In this document: positions 1 to 35,888 of the stretch, piece after piece | Layout: each line of letters starts with the position of its first letter | How positions within the stretch are numbered: the first letter of the stretch is position 1 | Assembly (NCBI RefSeq): GCF_023343835.1 | Contig: NC_064438.1 | Coordinates: 15,729,077-15,793,076 of the forward strand | Length of the DNA: 64,000 nucleotides | Origin: Lagopus muta | Lineage: Eukaryota > Chordata > Aves > Galliformes > Phasianidae | Direction: 5' to 3' | Notes under the pieces: model-generated | What the model was told of the DNA's origin: nothing | Seen by the model: only the letters and a program-made list of their open reading frames with translations | Database searches by the model: none | Position numbers and translations under genes: made by a program

Positions 1-404
1 CGTGGGAATTGGATTTTCCAGTGCCCCAGGCCTCTGTGCTGCAGGGAGCTCGGTGTGCAGTTCCTGCGCCCTGCCACGCTGTCAGTCCAGAGACATCAGA
101 GCAGGACACCTCCGTCTCTTTGAACTCCTCAAAAATCTCGGCACTCTGGCACAGGCTGAGCTGCTTGCCGACACCTCTAGGCGGGCTCTGCCGTGAAGAC
201 TCGACCTGTCACACTGGCTGCTGGGTTGGAAGCTGCAGTGATTCTGATCCGCTGCATGCTGTTGAGGCTCGCTCCTAAACGTGCTTCTTGGCAGTGGGAA
301 GCAAAAGGCAATCAAACCAGAGTGGCGCTGGGCTGATAGCAGCGCATCGTGTGGGGTTGGCTGGCGGTTGTGCTCTCAGTTGCAGGCTGTGTTTTGCTTT
401 CCAG

Positions 405-485
405 GCTGCTGTCAGCAAAAGTACAGAGGAGGCCCAAAGAGAGTTATTCTTAGCCCTTCACCAGAAAACAAATGACATAATTTAA
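405..485 (+). CDS. Possible orphan terminal coding exon, gene unidentified
   Basis: A strong acceptor (pyrimidine-rich tract ending TTTCCAG at 398-404) is followed by 26 codons and a TAA at 483-485. The encoded tail is a charged, amphipathic-looking helix with KSTEEAQREL near its start. It could be the last exon of a gene lying upstream of the window. In human, PIDD1 sits upstream of SLC25A22 in the same orientation, but this tail does not resemble the PIDD1 C-terminus that I know. No AATAAA follows within 100 bases and a CR1 fragment begins near 600, which weakens the case. It could equally be a chance ORF. Confidence 0.22.
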   Translation, partial: AAVSKSTEEAQRELFLALHQKTNDII

Positions 486-599
486 GGATGCTTGCCCCTT
501 TTGAATTTCTTCCTTGCAGGATTTTGAATTGTGCAGTACTGCATCTCGTCATTCATGCAGGTGCAGCATTCCATCTCTACTGTGACCTGAAAGGAGGTT

Positions 600-886
600 G
601 TAGTGAGGTGGGGGTCAGCCTGTTCTCTCAGGTAACAGCGATGGGATGAGAGGGAATGGCCCCAAGTTGCACCAGGTGAGGTTCAGATTGGCTATTAGGA
701 AACATCTCTGAAAGAGCAGTGATGCACTGGCACAGGCTGCCCAAGGAGGTGGTGAAGTCCCTGGAGGTGTTCAGAAAACGTGGAGACTGTTGGGACATAG
801 CTCAGTGGACATGGTAATGATGGTCTGGTTGTTGGACTAGATGATCTTAGCAGTCTTTTCCAACCTTAATGACTCTGTGATTCTTT
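600..886 (+). mobile_element. CR1 LINE 3' fragment
   Basis: The stretch reads as the sense 3' end of a CR1 element. It contains the typical block 'gcacaggctgcccaagga', the block 'ctggaggtgttca', then 'ttggactagatgatctt' and a terminal 'gactctgtgattct' motif. It is 5' truncated, as most avian CR1 copies are. It has no coding capacity. Confidence 0.85.
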
Positions 887-3800
887 GGTGCTGAGCCCCT
901 GGGCTTGTTTGTTTACAGCACGTTGGTCACAGGTAGTCATGCTGTGTTCTGAGGTCAGCGCTCAGGGTAGGGGTGGATGGCTGTGCTGGGACACTGAGCA
1001 TGCCTGGATCATAACTTGGAGCACGGCCCTGCTGTGAGGGAACGTTCACGGCCTCGTTTGGCACTTGGCAATCTTGTTAGTGTCTTAGTAAGATGCCAGG
1101 GCCCTAGAAGATTGTCCCACTGCCATTTTAAGAAGGGATAGTGTGCAGTATTGAGTTACATGGAGTACATGGAGATAGGAGTCACAGGAGCTTGCTAGGG
1201 TCATTTGCTGTCCTTTTCCAGCCACGCTTAGGTTAGTAGATGAGATGGGGGAACTACCTACCTGACCTGGCATCATTGGTTAGAGGACTAATTTTACAGA
1301 TCCCTTAAGAAAAGCTTTTCCATGAGGGATAAAGTCTGATCAGGCTGCACAATGACTGCGTAGTGCTGGGAAAACAGATTGTTATCCCTTGATGCACTGG
1401 AGTGACTGATTATCTGCTCCTGCATCTCAGTAAGAAGTGTCAAGGGATGGTGGAGTGCAGCTTTCTCTCTGGGTCTTCCCTGGCAGGAGGTGACTTTGCT
1501 GCTGGGCCAGGGCTGGGGGATGCTGGTTTGGCAAATCTTAAAGTCCTTCACCCCACTGTATGTCTCTTGGAAATGTAATGCTCTTGGAGGGCAGTTGCTG
1601 AATACGCTGTAATTGCTGAAAGGTGGGGTGTCCTTGGGAAATATTTGGACTGAGGGGCAAAGGAGGGCTGGTTGTGCAGTGAGGGGTGCAGCAGCATTGA
1701 ATGTTGCTGCAGAGGTGCCTGTGTGTGTGCCTCCAGCACAGCCCTTCCTTCTGTCCCTTGCTCTGCAGGCACTGATCGCAGGGTGATTCCTGTGGTTGTT
1801 AATGTAAAATGATGGGGTGCAAACACCCAAATAAGCCCCCTGAAAAAACCCTGCCGCTCTGTGTGGTTTGGATTTCTGTCTAGCAGTTTCCTCTTACACA
1901 TCTGCAAATAGAAAAGCTTGGCGTATTTGTTGCCCACACAGAGATTATTTGCTTGGAAAAGGGAAAGGTACCCGGGCAGGAATGCTTGTTCTTGGTGTCA
2001 GAGGAAATGTGATGGGATGCTGTTTATTTAATTTGTGAGCTCTTTGTTGACCTTGATTTAATGCAGCCCGTGGTGAGCCACTCGCAGGCATGCAATTTTA
2101 TGTTTATTTTGTTAAACCTTTCACAATCAGTTCCTGTTCTCATTTCAGTAGTGCTATTGTAGGTGGGTGGCTGTGCCTTGTCAGCTTCCCTGCGCTGTGC
2201 TCCCTCCTTTCGCTGATGCTGTGCATGGTGTGTTGGGAGAGCCATCCTGACACAGAGGGCTCTGAGAAGCCTGTGCTGAAGTGAGGCAGCACGCCCAGGT
2301 CACCAGCAGCCCATCTCTTGGCTGTGCTGCAGCTGCTCAGCCCTGGAAGCAGGCGTATGATTGATGGCCATCTTCAAATTAAGTGCTCAGCTTCTTCAGG
2401 GCTGGGTTCTGAGTGCTGCAGGTAGTACGGGCAGATCTCCCACATGCATATCGTTTACACAGGGCTACAATTTCTGGGTGCTCTTTATTTCATCACTGGG
2501 TTGCATAGCCCTCCTGCTCTTATTCCACACATGAGAGCAGTCTGCAGCCCATGCTCTTGGCCATGGCCCCCTTGGCAAGGCCGTTTTGTGAAGCCATTGC
2601 GCTGCTGTCTTTGTTTTCCTTCTTTTGCCAGGTAGGCTTATTTGTAGCACCCAAGGTAGGGTGAATGCATAGCTTTGCCTTGTTTCCTGCTCTGTCTTGG
2701 AGGAATCATGTAAGAAGGGACAGGAGGAGAAGAATATAGATCCTTGTCGCTGCGTTGCCTGGCTCCTTTCTCATACCAGTGGATGTGCTGCTTGCACACT
2801 GTGGCAGAGGAGATGGGGCAGCTCCCTGCTGTATGGCAGGTACGATGGAGTGGAAACAACTTGTCCTAGGCCATGTGAAAACTGGGAATTGGTTTGGTGC
2901 CACGTTCAGTGATCTCTTTGAATTATGGCAGCTAGGGATTTATGCAGAAAAAAGAGGGAAGTGTGTTTTGAGATATTTCAGCGCTAACTGTGAATTTGGG
3001 TTCTGTTTTCTCCTTTGCCACGGATTCAGGCGTAGAGCATGACCATGGATAAGTAGAACAATGTTAATCTCTGACCCTGTACCCTGCAATCTACCAGGAA
3101 GCAGCACTTCCACAATCCTGCCATTCATGTACTTTTGCAGTAGTAGCTGTTGCAGAAGGTACAGTGTGACATAATAAATGGTCCCTTCTGGGTGCTTTGT
3201 TTTCCTGTTGTGTTTGTTGCCATTCTTCCTAAGAACAGGGACAGCTTCCTTGTCCACATTCTGGGTAAGCTCTTCTCTGCTGTGAGGCAACAGGAACACT
3301 TGTTGGTTCATCTCATCCCTGGGGAACAGCTGTTGTTTATGAAGGCTATCTTGCAAGGGTGGTAATTTTTCTAAAGGACGTAAAACACACTGTGTTGGCC
3401 TGACCCTCTTTCCCTGACCTATGTCCCACTTGCTTTCTTAGCAGCTAAATGTGTGCACGGCGTGGGCAGCTGTTGTCGTTTTGATAACAGTTTTTTTTCA
3501 GAAATCTTAAAATGAAGATTCAGTGGTACCCCGCTCTGATTCTCCAAAACTGCCAGAGGAGATTGCTTGGACACAGAAGTGAGGAGTGCTGCAGAAATGC
3601 CAGACGCTATATAAATAACTAAAGTCGGCCCCCGGCCCTTCCCAAGAGAGGAACGATCTGCAGAAATACTTTAACAGATGGTCTGGGTTTGGCTTAGGAA
3701 GGGGTGGGAAGAGATGCCAGGCCGCTGCTGAGCGTTGTGTGGGCACGTGCCCAAGTGTGCTGGGTGTCATGCTGCATGCCAGCCCCATCTGCAGCCCCTC

Positions 3801-6800
3801 CGTGCTGGGGAGGGCACCTGTGTGCTGCTGGGGTAGGCTCAGTGCTGGTGGTGTGTGCTGCGTGCCTGGTGAGTGTGGGATGCAGGAGATGGGCAGTTTC
3901 CCATGGTGGCAGCCCCAGCTGGCTCCACTCGGGGTTGTGAATTGAAGCCCAGTCAAGAAGCCCCTGTCCTAGGACTGGAATGGAGCATTGTATCTGCTTC
4001 ATGCATTGCAAAACCACCAGTAGTCTTCCAGAGAAGCATGCCCATTGCTCAGCTCTTTGGCAGAGCAGTTTGGAATGTCTGACATTATTGCCAGCTCCTG
4101 CCATGTGCTCTTCAGTGAAGTAGTGTTGGATGGTGGTTGGAGCAGGGCAGTGCCGTGTGTGTCAGGCACCTTGGGGTGGGTTTTTTGGACACTTTCTGAA
4201 AACAGGTCTTATTCCTAAACAATGCAAGACGAATCCTTTCACTGAGGATGCCGGGTGTGCCTGTTATATGTGAGTATACATCGGGCAGCACTGCACTGTG
4301 CACATGGAGCATCCAGGTAAGGAGTTTCGTATCTAGAGAATGACTTCCCAAGTTTAATCTCATTTCTCTTTTTCTTCCTCTCCCTTGTTTTCCTTTCTCG
4401 TGTTACCCATCTCCTTCTGTTCCATACTGATGAGCAGGACTGCGTGTGTTCTTCTTTGCCTGTAGCCTCCTAAATGTATTCTCCTCCTGCTGGGAGCTCC
4501 TGCCTGCGTGCAGCCTGCTGAAGGCTCTGCTGATTCACAGCTCTCCGGGTGAGGAGGGAGCTGACGGATGGATCACGCTGCAGCCTCCAGAGCTGCCAGG
4601 CAGCAGTCGCAGTCCCCTTGGCAATTCCCTTCTTGTCACAGAGCACGTCTCAGTTTCCCCTGTAGAGCTGCTAACCTCTTTAAGGAGCAACGTGACCCAT
4701 GTGGGGCTGAAGACGTGTGGTTAGTAAGGAACCATTTTGCCACGTTCTGAGGAGCTTTGGCGTAAGCAAGCAGATGAGATGGGAGGAGAAAAATGAGCTT
4801 TGTGATGCAGGAGCAAAGCAGGTATGTTCATGACCGGTACAGCAAAGGGATGGCAGCGGCAGTGTCTGCTGAGAGCTATCCTGTAGTGCCGTTCCTGTGG
4901 CTGGGAGGCAAGGAGTGTTGCTTAGTGTGACATTTAGCTGGCACTTCTAGTGCACTGGGAGTATTAGTCACATTCTGGCTTCAGCAGTGGGAGGTGATGA
5001 TAAAAGTTACCTTCCTCAGAAAAGTCTCTCCCTGCTGTAGCAAACCATTTGGGATGCTGGAAGGATATTCTGTTTACTCTCCATACCTGATCTTTTGTAC
5101 AAAAGGCACCTTGAATAGGCTTGGCTCAGCTTGAAGCCTGTATGCCAATCTCTGCTGGGGAAGGAGGAGCTGCCTTGTTGGCAGTGGCCTGCGTTTATGC
5201 AGAGCTAGTCACTGAGTAACCACAGCCTCTGCTGGGAATGACGTGGCTTAAGAGTGATGCACTTTCCATGGGATAAAAATCCTCATTATGGTTTCCTTTG
5301 TGGAAATATTTGTGTCTTCTCTGCCAGCCCAGAGTCAGGGCTGCATAGAGCCTGAACTAGTGCCTCTTTCTACAGAATGAACCGCACCATGCTGTACTTC
5401 TGTAGCCCCACATCTCTCCTCGTGCCTTCTGGGGGATGTTGGTTTTGGGGCGAGCAGCAAGCATCATGTCTGTAAAACACTGGGTTTCACATGCCCTCCT
5501 GGGCCAGTGCTTTGTGCTGCCTGGTGCACGTGGTATGGGGGGAAGTGAGAACAGAGGGGAAAACCTCTTGCTTTGCACTATGAGAGTCTCCTAGTGTCCG
5601 CAGGAGCACACGCACACGTTGCAAAGGACTCTATGAGCACGTGTCCTTAGAGATGCAAAGAAATGCAACCTACTTCCTCTGCCCTTCCTCTTCCTCTCCC
5701 AGCTTGGCATGCCGGCAAGCAAACACTGAGCTCCGAGGAAGGCTCCTCTCTGGTGATGGCAGAGGTGAGGGTCTGGTTCCTCTGGACTGGGGGGCAGGAG
5801 CCTTTCTGAGGCTAACCCAACTTCTCTGGGATTATGGCCTTCCTGCCACAGCTGGCTGCCCCAGAGCAGTGAGTGTCAGCCTGCAGCTCACGGTGTGCCC
5901 AGCACTGCAATGAGGGAGGCAGAGAAGGCCAAGCCAGGTGGCCCTTTTGAGAGAGGATCCTGTTTCTGTCTTTGCAGCCAGGGCTTTTTGCATGTTAGCC
6001 ACGTAGGGTACGAGCTGCAGTGCTTGGATGCTGCTCCTCCCAAAGCCTTGTCAAGGCAAGTACCTTCCCCTCTTGTGCAGCTATTATGAAAGAGCCTCCG
6101 TTTGCTGCGCCCTTCTCTCCCTTTGCCCTCAGGGCACACTGGGCTTGTTTGAATTAATGTAATTAGCACATGCCTTATTAGCTCACTAAGGCACAAAGAA
6201 CTCATGTATATTTGTAGCCAGGTTAAGCACCCCCTATTAATTTAATAACCGTGTCCTCCTCACTGAATGGCAACAGTTAATCGTTGGCGGTGACTCAGGA
6301 TCAGGCAGCATTGAGGGAATCTGGGCAAGGTGTTGGTACGTGCGGTTCTCTTTTATTGAATTGTATTTTTATTAATGAGCAGAGCTGTGAAGGGAATTAA
6401 CAGCAGGCGCGGTAGTTGGAGGGAAGCTTTTGGTGCAGGTTTGCTAAACAGCCAGCGCTGTTTCCTGTGCTGTGTGTCAGGAAGCACCAATAGAATGAAT
6501 CAGCATGATGTGACAACAGCACTCAGAGCAGAAGTGTGGGTATCCTGCCTACTCTCTCTCCCCCTTGTTATTTAGCTCATTTGGAGCTTCTCCACCTTGC
6601 CACGGGTCAGTAACCTTGGGCTATCAAGGCCTGAACTGTTCACTGTCACCATGGGCTTGTGCAGGAGCATCACTGAGGTAATCAGGCTGTTACAGCAAGA
6701 TGGGTAAGGAGACCCCATGAAAATGAGCAGAGGTGTGAGTGTGTGCTTGCAGTAATGCTCTCTGCTTCCAGCACACACTCTGTTCAACACCTACGTGGCG

Positions 6801-9800
6801 TAGGGGAAACTTAAACTTGGATTTGTGTTTTGGTTTTCTTTTTCTTTGTCAAAAGAAAAAGAATTCGTCTGTTTTCTCCCGTGTAAAGGAAAAACCTTGG
6901 GTCTGGCCACCATGGCCAGGTCTGCCAGCGTGGGTGAGCTGGCGCCATCCCAAGAGAACTTACTTCAAGGCATCAGACAGGAACAGCTCTGTGGGTGTTT
7001 AGGTGCCATGATTTGGCTGGAAATGATGCTTGTTCTTCCCAGCAGGGCTGCTGAAGCCCTGTTTCTTCAGTGGAGAGCAATATGCTGCGAGCCAAGATCC
7101 TGGTTTTGTTGCTGATGGAGAATGAATGAGCTCTTTCACACTCAAGGACCTCAGTTCAGCCCTGTGTGCCTTGTTCCTATCGAACAAGCTTGGATCCAAT
7201 CCTCATTTTCCCCAGGGCTCCTTGGTAGCTTTTAGCTACTGCTTTGCACATGGTGATTATTTTAAATTTAGGTGGGGTGAGCCTTTTTTTCTACTTTTTC
7301 AATCCTTTGGCAGAGCACCCGAGTGAGGGCTTCACGACATTTCATTTCCCAGCTAGCAATGAGTCCTTCCAGATCAAAGGGTTGGTCTGTCTGTCACCAT
7401 CACACTTTTGTTCTGCCTTTTTTTTTAGGACAAGGCCACCACAGAGTAGAGAAAAGGACACATTTTATACAAATTCTTGCTTGTTTTCCCATCTGTGTCT
7501 CCGGTCTTCCACACTCCAGTTTTTCAGTTAATTTGTCCTCTTTCTCCAGCTAATGCTTCATCTCTCTGAAGCTGCAATTCCATAAAAGTGAGCCTGGAGA
7601 GCCGATCCAGAGTAAGGATGGGTTTAAAATCATTTTGAGTCACACCATTTCAGTGTGTGACTACATGATTTCTCAGCAGCGTTTGGAAGGAGGATTGCTG
7701 GCAATAAGCAGACACTTGTGTCATCCACAATGTCCAAGCTGTGAACTTACTTGAATACCAGCACGGTCATGTCTGGACTGCCTTCGTGTCTGTCAGTTAC
7801 CTTATGCTTCCAGCTGCAAAGTAACGTAGGCCACTGTAAACTTCATTTCAACAATCATTCTCTCTAGAAGCTTGCACACAGATTGTTCATTGTGTTTGCA
7901 TATGAGTCAGTTGTTCTCTAGCTATTTCTTACAGATCCCTGTGAATCTGTGCATGGATATGCAGGTCTATGCAGAGCACACCCTGGAGCCTACCACTGCT
8001 TTAGAGCAATATCTCAAGCCTGGATTGCTGCTGCAGTGCTATGGCCTTGTATCACCACGGCACTGAAGATGTTACAGTAAGAGATGCATGGAAAGGAGTT
8101 TTGGCCCTCTGGTTCCTGTACTGCTTTGTCCATGTTTCTATAGAAGACATGGAGAGGTAGCACCAAGTTTGACTTAGTTACTTCCTTATAAGCACGTTTT
8201 AATGTCTTGCCTTCTGCTGCTCTCAGAGAGATGGCTGCCAGCTCATTTGCCCTGCTGAAGCCTGCCCTGCCATTCCATCAGCGTGGCAGCCCCAATCCCT
8301 TGGACAGCAGGACTTGCTGTGTGAGCACTGTCTGAGTCACTGCTGGTCATGCTGTCCTTGTTCATCCCATCATACAGTTCAGCTGCAAAGCCTCCAGGAC
8401 AGGGATTGTCCTTGACTAAAGGTTTGCACAGCTTCTACAATACTGAGTCCCAGCTCAGTGCTAGGACCTCTTGGTGTGCTGCAGTACTGCAGCTCAGCAC
8501 TGCGTCGCAGTAAGCCCTGCTCTAAGCTGAGTGTCAGCTTTCAGTCTCTGGATCTGGGGTGGTTTCCCAAGACATGCAAAGCTTGAAGGGTGTATCTAGC
8601 TTTTGTTCCAGGTTGGCTCAGGCCTGCTCCTCAGGTTTGTCTGACTTGAATGCAGATGTCCTGGCACTGTGTGATTGCCTGGCTGCTCTCTTCAGTTCCT
8701 TCTGCCTGGTAGGGTGTGCTCTGATGGGTGGTGGAGCTTTGTGCCATGGTAGAGGAGTGATTCTCCCTACCACCTTGCAATGCATCAGGCACCATGCCAC
8801 CAGGCCTGTCCTCAGTGGAGTGCTGGGGCCAATGAGGCGGGCAGGCAGCCTGGCACCTCCCCACAGGGACTTTGGCCTGATTTCACCTGAGCTGCAGGGT
8901 CCTGCTCCAGGCTGCTTCCAAGGCTCAGCGTGGGTGCACAAGGCTGGTTGTGGGCTCCCTCCTGGCTGCGAGGTGGGTGTTTCAGTGTGCAGCTGCAGTG
9001 CTGGGGCTTCTGCTTGCCTGTGGGCACTGTGAGACTAAGGGGATGCTCTGCTCCTCTGTGCTGCCAGAGGAGTGTGGATGCCTCACAGTGGGGATACTTC
9101 CTGATCCTTGATGGTGATCAGTAGCATTGCTGTCTCCTCTACAAAGTGGGTGCTGGCACGACTTTGCTCCTTTCTCTTACCCTCTGAGCCTGTTCCTTGG
9201 TTTCTGGCTGGAGCACTGAGTTTGTCTGCTCTCAAGACAAATGGAAATATGTGGAAGGGAGTCCTGTTTTCCCCTTCTGCTGTTTGTTTTCAAGTCAAGG
9301 TTGCAGTTTGAATGTTTGCTTTCAGTGACAGCTTCAGCATGTGCTGGCCTTGAGTTCTGTCATCGCTGCCTGACCATCCTGCACAAATGTTAGTGCTGGC
9401 ACGAAAGTGGGGATGGGAACACGTGTGTCATGGGGAGAGGACAGGGTTTCTTCCTATGGCAACAGTGCCAGCAACGTTGGCTAAAGGTCTTCTGTCAAGG
9501 CAGCGGCTGTATGTACTCACATAAATCAGCACTTTTCAGTCTGGCAGAGGGAGAGCAGGACAGGACAGAGTGTAGAGTGGTAGGATCCCTTGGGTCACAC
9601 ATCACAGGTTTGGGATAAAACAGAGAGCCTAACACGCTGCCCCACTTCCTCACTTTGCTGTAGCACATAGCACACACTGTGAGGCTGCAGGCATCCCTCC
9701 TTGCCTGAGGTTGCCCTGGGATTCCTATAATTACTATATAATTATGTGGTGTTCTCCAGAGTAAGCACTTTTCCCTTGGGCGATAAGGTGAGGAGAAGCG

Positions 9801-12272
9801 AAGGTTTGAAGTCCAGCCCTGTGCAGCAGGTCTGAGGCGTTCAGAGTTGGCCAGCCTGGAGGAAACCTTATAGGAAAGCTCACAGGTGAGTGTGGGGTAC
9901 GTAGCAAGGAAAGAGAGGAGAATGATATCATTTTTCCAGGGCCAGAAGCTGTGAGGATCAGATGTATCCCAAGCTAGGTTTGTGGAGAACTACCCCTAAC
10001 TTGGCTGCTCCATCACTCTCTGGAGCTGGTTTTTGGAAGCTGGGTGAGGAGAGGAGCTGAATGGAGGGAGGTTCCTGGGCTGCCTACATGAGGCAGTGTG
10101 GGCTGTGGTGCTTCTCTGCCGAGCACAGAGGTGCTTCCTTGTGCTGCAGTGTGCATGTCACTCTAAAACTAATTTGCTCGATCATTTTAATAAATGCAGA
10201 AGGGATGTCCTGGTGTGCGAGTAATGGGGCATTAATCCATGCCTAGCTGCGTTAACAGCATTCTAGGAAGAAATTAACGCCACATAATTCATCGCCTGTG
10301 CAGCTCTCACTCTCTTAATTATGGCATGTGCAATTTAGGAACCCCCTTCCACTTGAAGGCTCTCTCTCATGGCTCTGTCCCTGCTGCCACCAGTTTCCCC
10401 TGTTAACTTGTGCTTTGGGGGTTCCCAGTCCTGGAGGTGCTATTGTCCTCACAGCCATTGAGCTCAGCTGAGATCTTCCAGGATGAGAGCAAGCCTGGGG
10501 TACTGCTGGCTTCCCCTGCTATGCTGTAAGGGCAGTGGTGGGTACAAGCCCTTTTTCTCTGACCTTGGAGCCATGCACTTGCTTGTACGCAAGTACACAA
10601 AACATAGCAAAACTGCTATGGTTTGTGTTATTTGGCTCCAAAGAACATTGTGCTCCTGAAGTGATAAAGCTTAGACCTCCACTACTAATGTATACAAGTA
10701 TAATGTTGTTTTGGATTTCTTTTAAAAATAGAAGATTTTGAGCATTCTCTTTCCAGTTTCTAACTGCAGCAGTTGTTTTTCTGCTGTGGGAGGAACTGGA
10801 CTCTGCTTCTCCCTGCAGTCTTCAATGGGGCACCGTGGGCTTCATCCCATACCCCCTTTTAAAAGCCTCATGGAATTCTGGAGTGCTCAGGTAGATTTTG
10901 CAGTTGAGTTTGTTTTGCAAATGGTCATTTGCTGGAGCTCTGTTTAAGCAAACAGAGCTCAAACAAGCTTTCCACCTCAGTGCATTAAAATCCCGTAATG
11001 CATTAAAATCCCCTGGCTGTGAGCACTGGGGCCTCTGCTGTGCCAGGTGCTGTACAAACAGTTATCAAATGCTAAATGATCACATCTGCTGGTTGAGTAG
11101 CTTTTGTTAGGGCAGAGGATGCAGTAGAGGCTTGTGGCTATACAGCCTGTGTGGGTCTCGGTTCACCAGGGATTGTGGTACCTCTGCCCTGTTCTGAAAC
11201 CAGGAGAGTTGCTTTTAACCCAGCAGGAACACTGCTGGTGGGATGGATGGACAGTGAAGGCTTTGCAGTCTCTGTGCAGACAGGGGGCTGACACCAAGAG
11301 GTTGCACAGAAGGAAGGGATTAGACAGCAAGTAAGAAGCTCATTATCAGCCTTGCTGTCTGCTCTTGGGGTGCCCTTTACAACACGGACTCCTGGGGAGC
11401 AGGGCAGCACACAGGAAGTGTGCCTGAGCTTGAAATAAGGTGTCAGGAGCATGCAGTGTGTGTGTTTTGTCAGAGCTGCTGCTTCAAGGAACACAAACAT
11501 CCTGTTGAGGCTGTAGATGTTATCATGAGAGCTTTCCTGGTACAGGGCTTGTCCATGCTGGGATAACAGGCTGTCAGCAGTAGCTGGCCTCTCTGCTTTG
11601 TTTTTGTATTTTGGTCTTGTTCTGGATAAATTGATAGGGAAATAGATTAAACTAAGCCAAGACAAACTACTCTTTTGGATGTGAGCTGTGTTGAAATTCT
11701 ATGAAGCTTAGAGATCATATTTGCAATCAAGGGGCAAATTTCCATTCCTGATGGAAAGGAAAAGGAAATTTCCTCTGCTTTGGTCTCACCACCCAGGCAG
11801 CAACTAGAAGGGGAGAGGGAGAAGAGTGGCTGAGTGATGCTGAGATGCCTCACGACAAGCATGGCATCTTGCAGTGACGTTTGTCTTGGAGTGCAGACCT
11901 GCAGGGGGCTGGGTCTGGAGATGCTGATGGTTTGGAAGGGCAGTGTTGGGTACCGCTGTCCTGGGTGCCTGGCAGAGCTTGTGCATTGGCATCCAGAACA
12001 GCGGTACCCAAGGTTGCTCACGTGCTCCTGGAGCATGACAGCTCTGGCAGCTCTTCCTTCCATTTGTGCATCTATATTTGTATATACACAGACACATATT
12101 TATAAGGCTCCCTCGGGAGCTCAGTCAGCAGCTCAGACTCCTCTATCAGAGGAGACCGGGTGCTCTCTTAAGTCATTTCTTCCTCTGCCTGTCTCACCCT
12201 GCAGCCTACCCAGCAAGAGTGTAAGTGCCCAGTTATCAACTTTATCTCCTTGGTGTCTCTCTCCTTTCTCAG
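887..12272. other. Non-coding sequence upstream of SLC25A22 exon 2 (probably intron 1)
   Basis: I see no supported coding exon here. The first exon I can place (12273) begins at a splice acceptor and already carries 5' UTR, so a non-coding first exon and promoter must lie upstream. No CpG island appears in this stretch, so the promoter is probably left of the window. Items noted inside are AT-rich, TAAT-motif-dense patches near 6140-6420 and 10160-10330 and a 66-base imperfect palindrome at 11946-12011. The many short ORFs have no family resemblance. Confidence 0.6.
11946..12011. repeat. Imperfect palindrome (hairpin-forming inverted repeat)
   Basis: The left arm begins TTGGGTACCGCTGT (11946-11959). 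The right arm ends with its exact reverse complement (11998-12011). Pairing continues inward with few mismatches to TGCC/GGCA, leaving a loop of about 18 bases. No transposase or terminal duplication was recognised around it. Confidence 0.8.
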
Positions 12273-12368
12273 GAAGAAGCTAAACTGGAAAAGGAGTGAC
12301 TGAAGAAGTAGTTGAGGAACTGTCTGAAGGAACAAATCCATTTCTTAACAAGATCAAGTTGGAATTAA
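12273..12368 (+). other. SLC25A22: SLC25A22 5' UTR portion of the first coding exon
   Basis: The pyrimidine-rich acceptor CTCCTTTCTCAG ends at 12272. The 96 bases from there to the ATG at 12369 are exonic 5' UTR. Only 20 coding bases follow before the donor AG|GTAACT at 12389. At least one further upstream non-coding exon is implied. Confidence 0.75.

Positions 12369-35888
<23,520 letters not shown>

Noticed and set aside
3608-3614. TATATAA motif as a possible promoter
   Set aside because: It has no exon, CpG island or initiator context around it.
10981-11012. Direct repeat of 'tgcattaaaatccc'
   Set aside because: Two short copies only; probably a chance local duplication without function.
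11834-12283. Opposing 149- and 138-codon ORFs that seem to encode similar peptides
   Set aside because: The similarity arises because both read through the palindrome at 11946-12011. It is not evidence of a gene.
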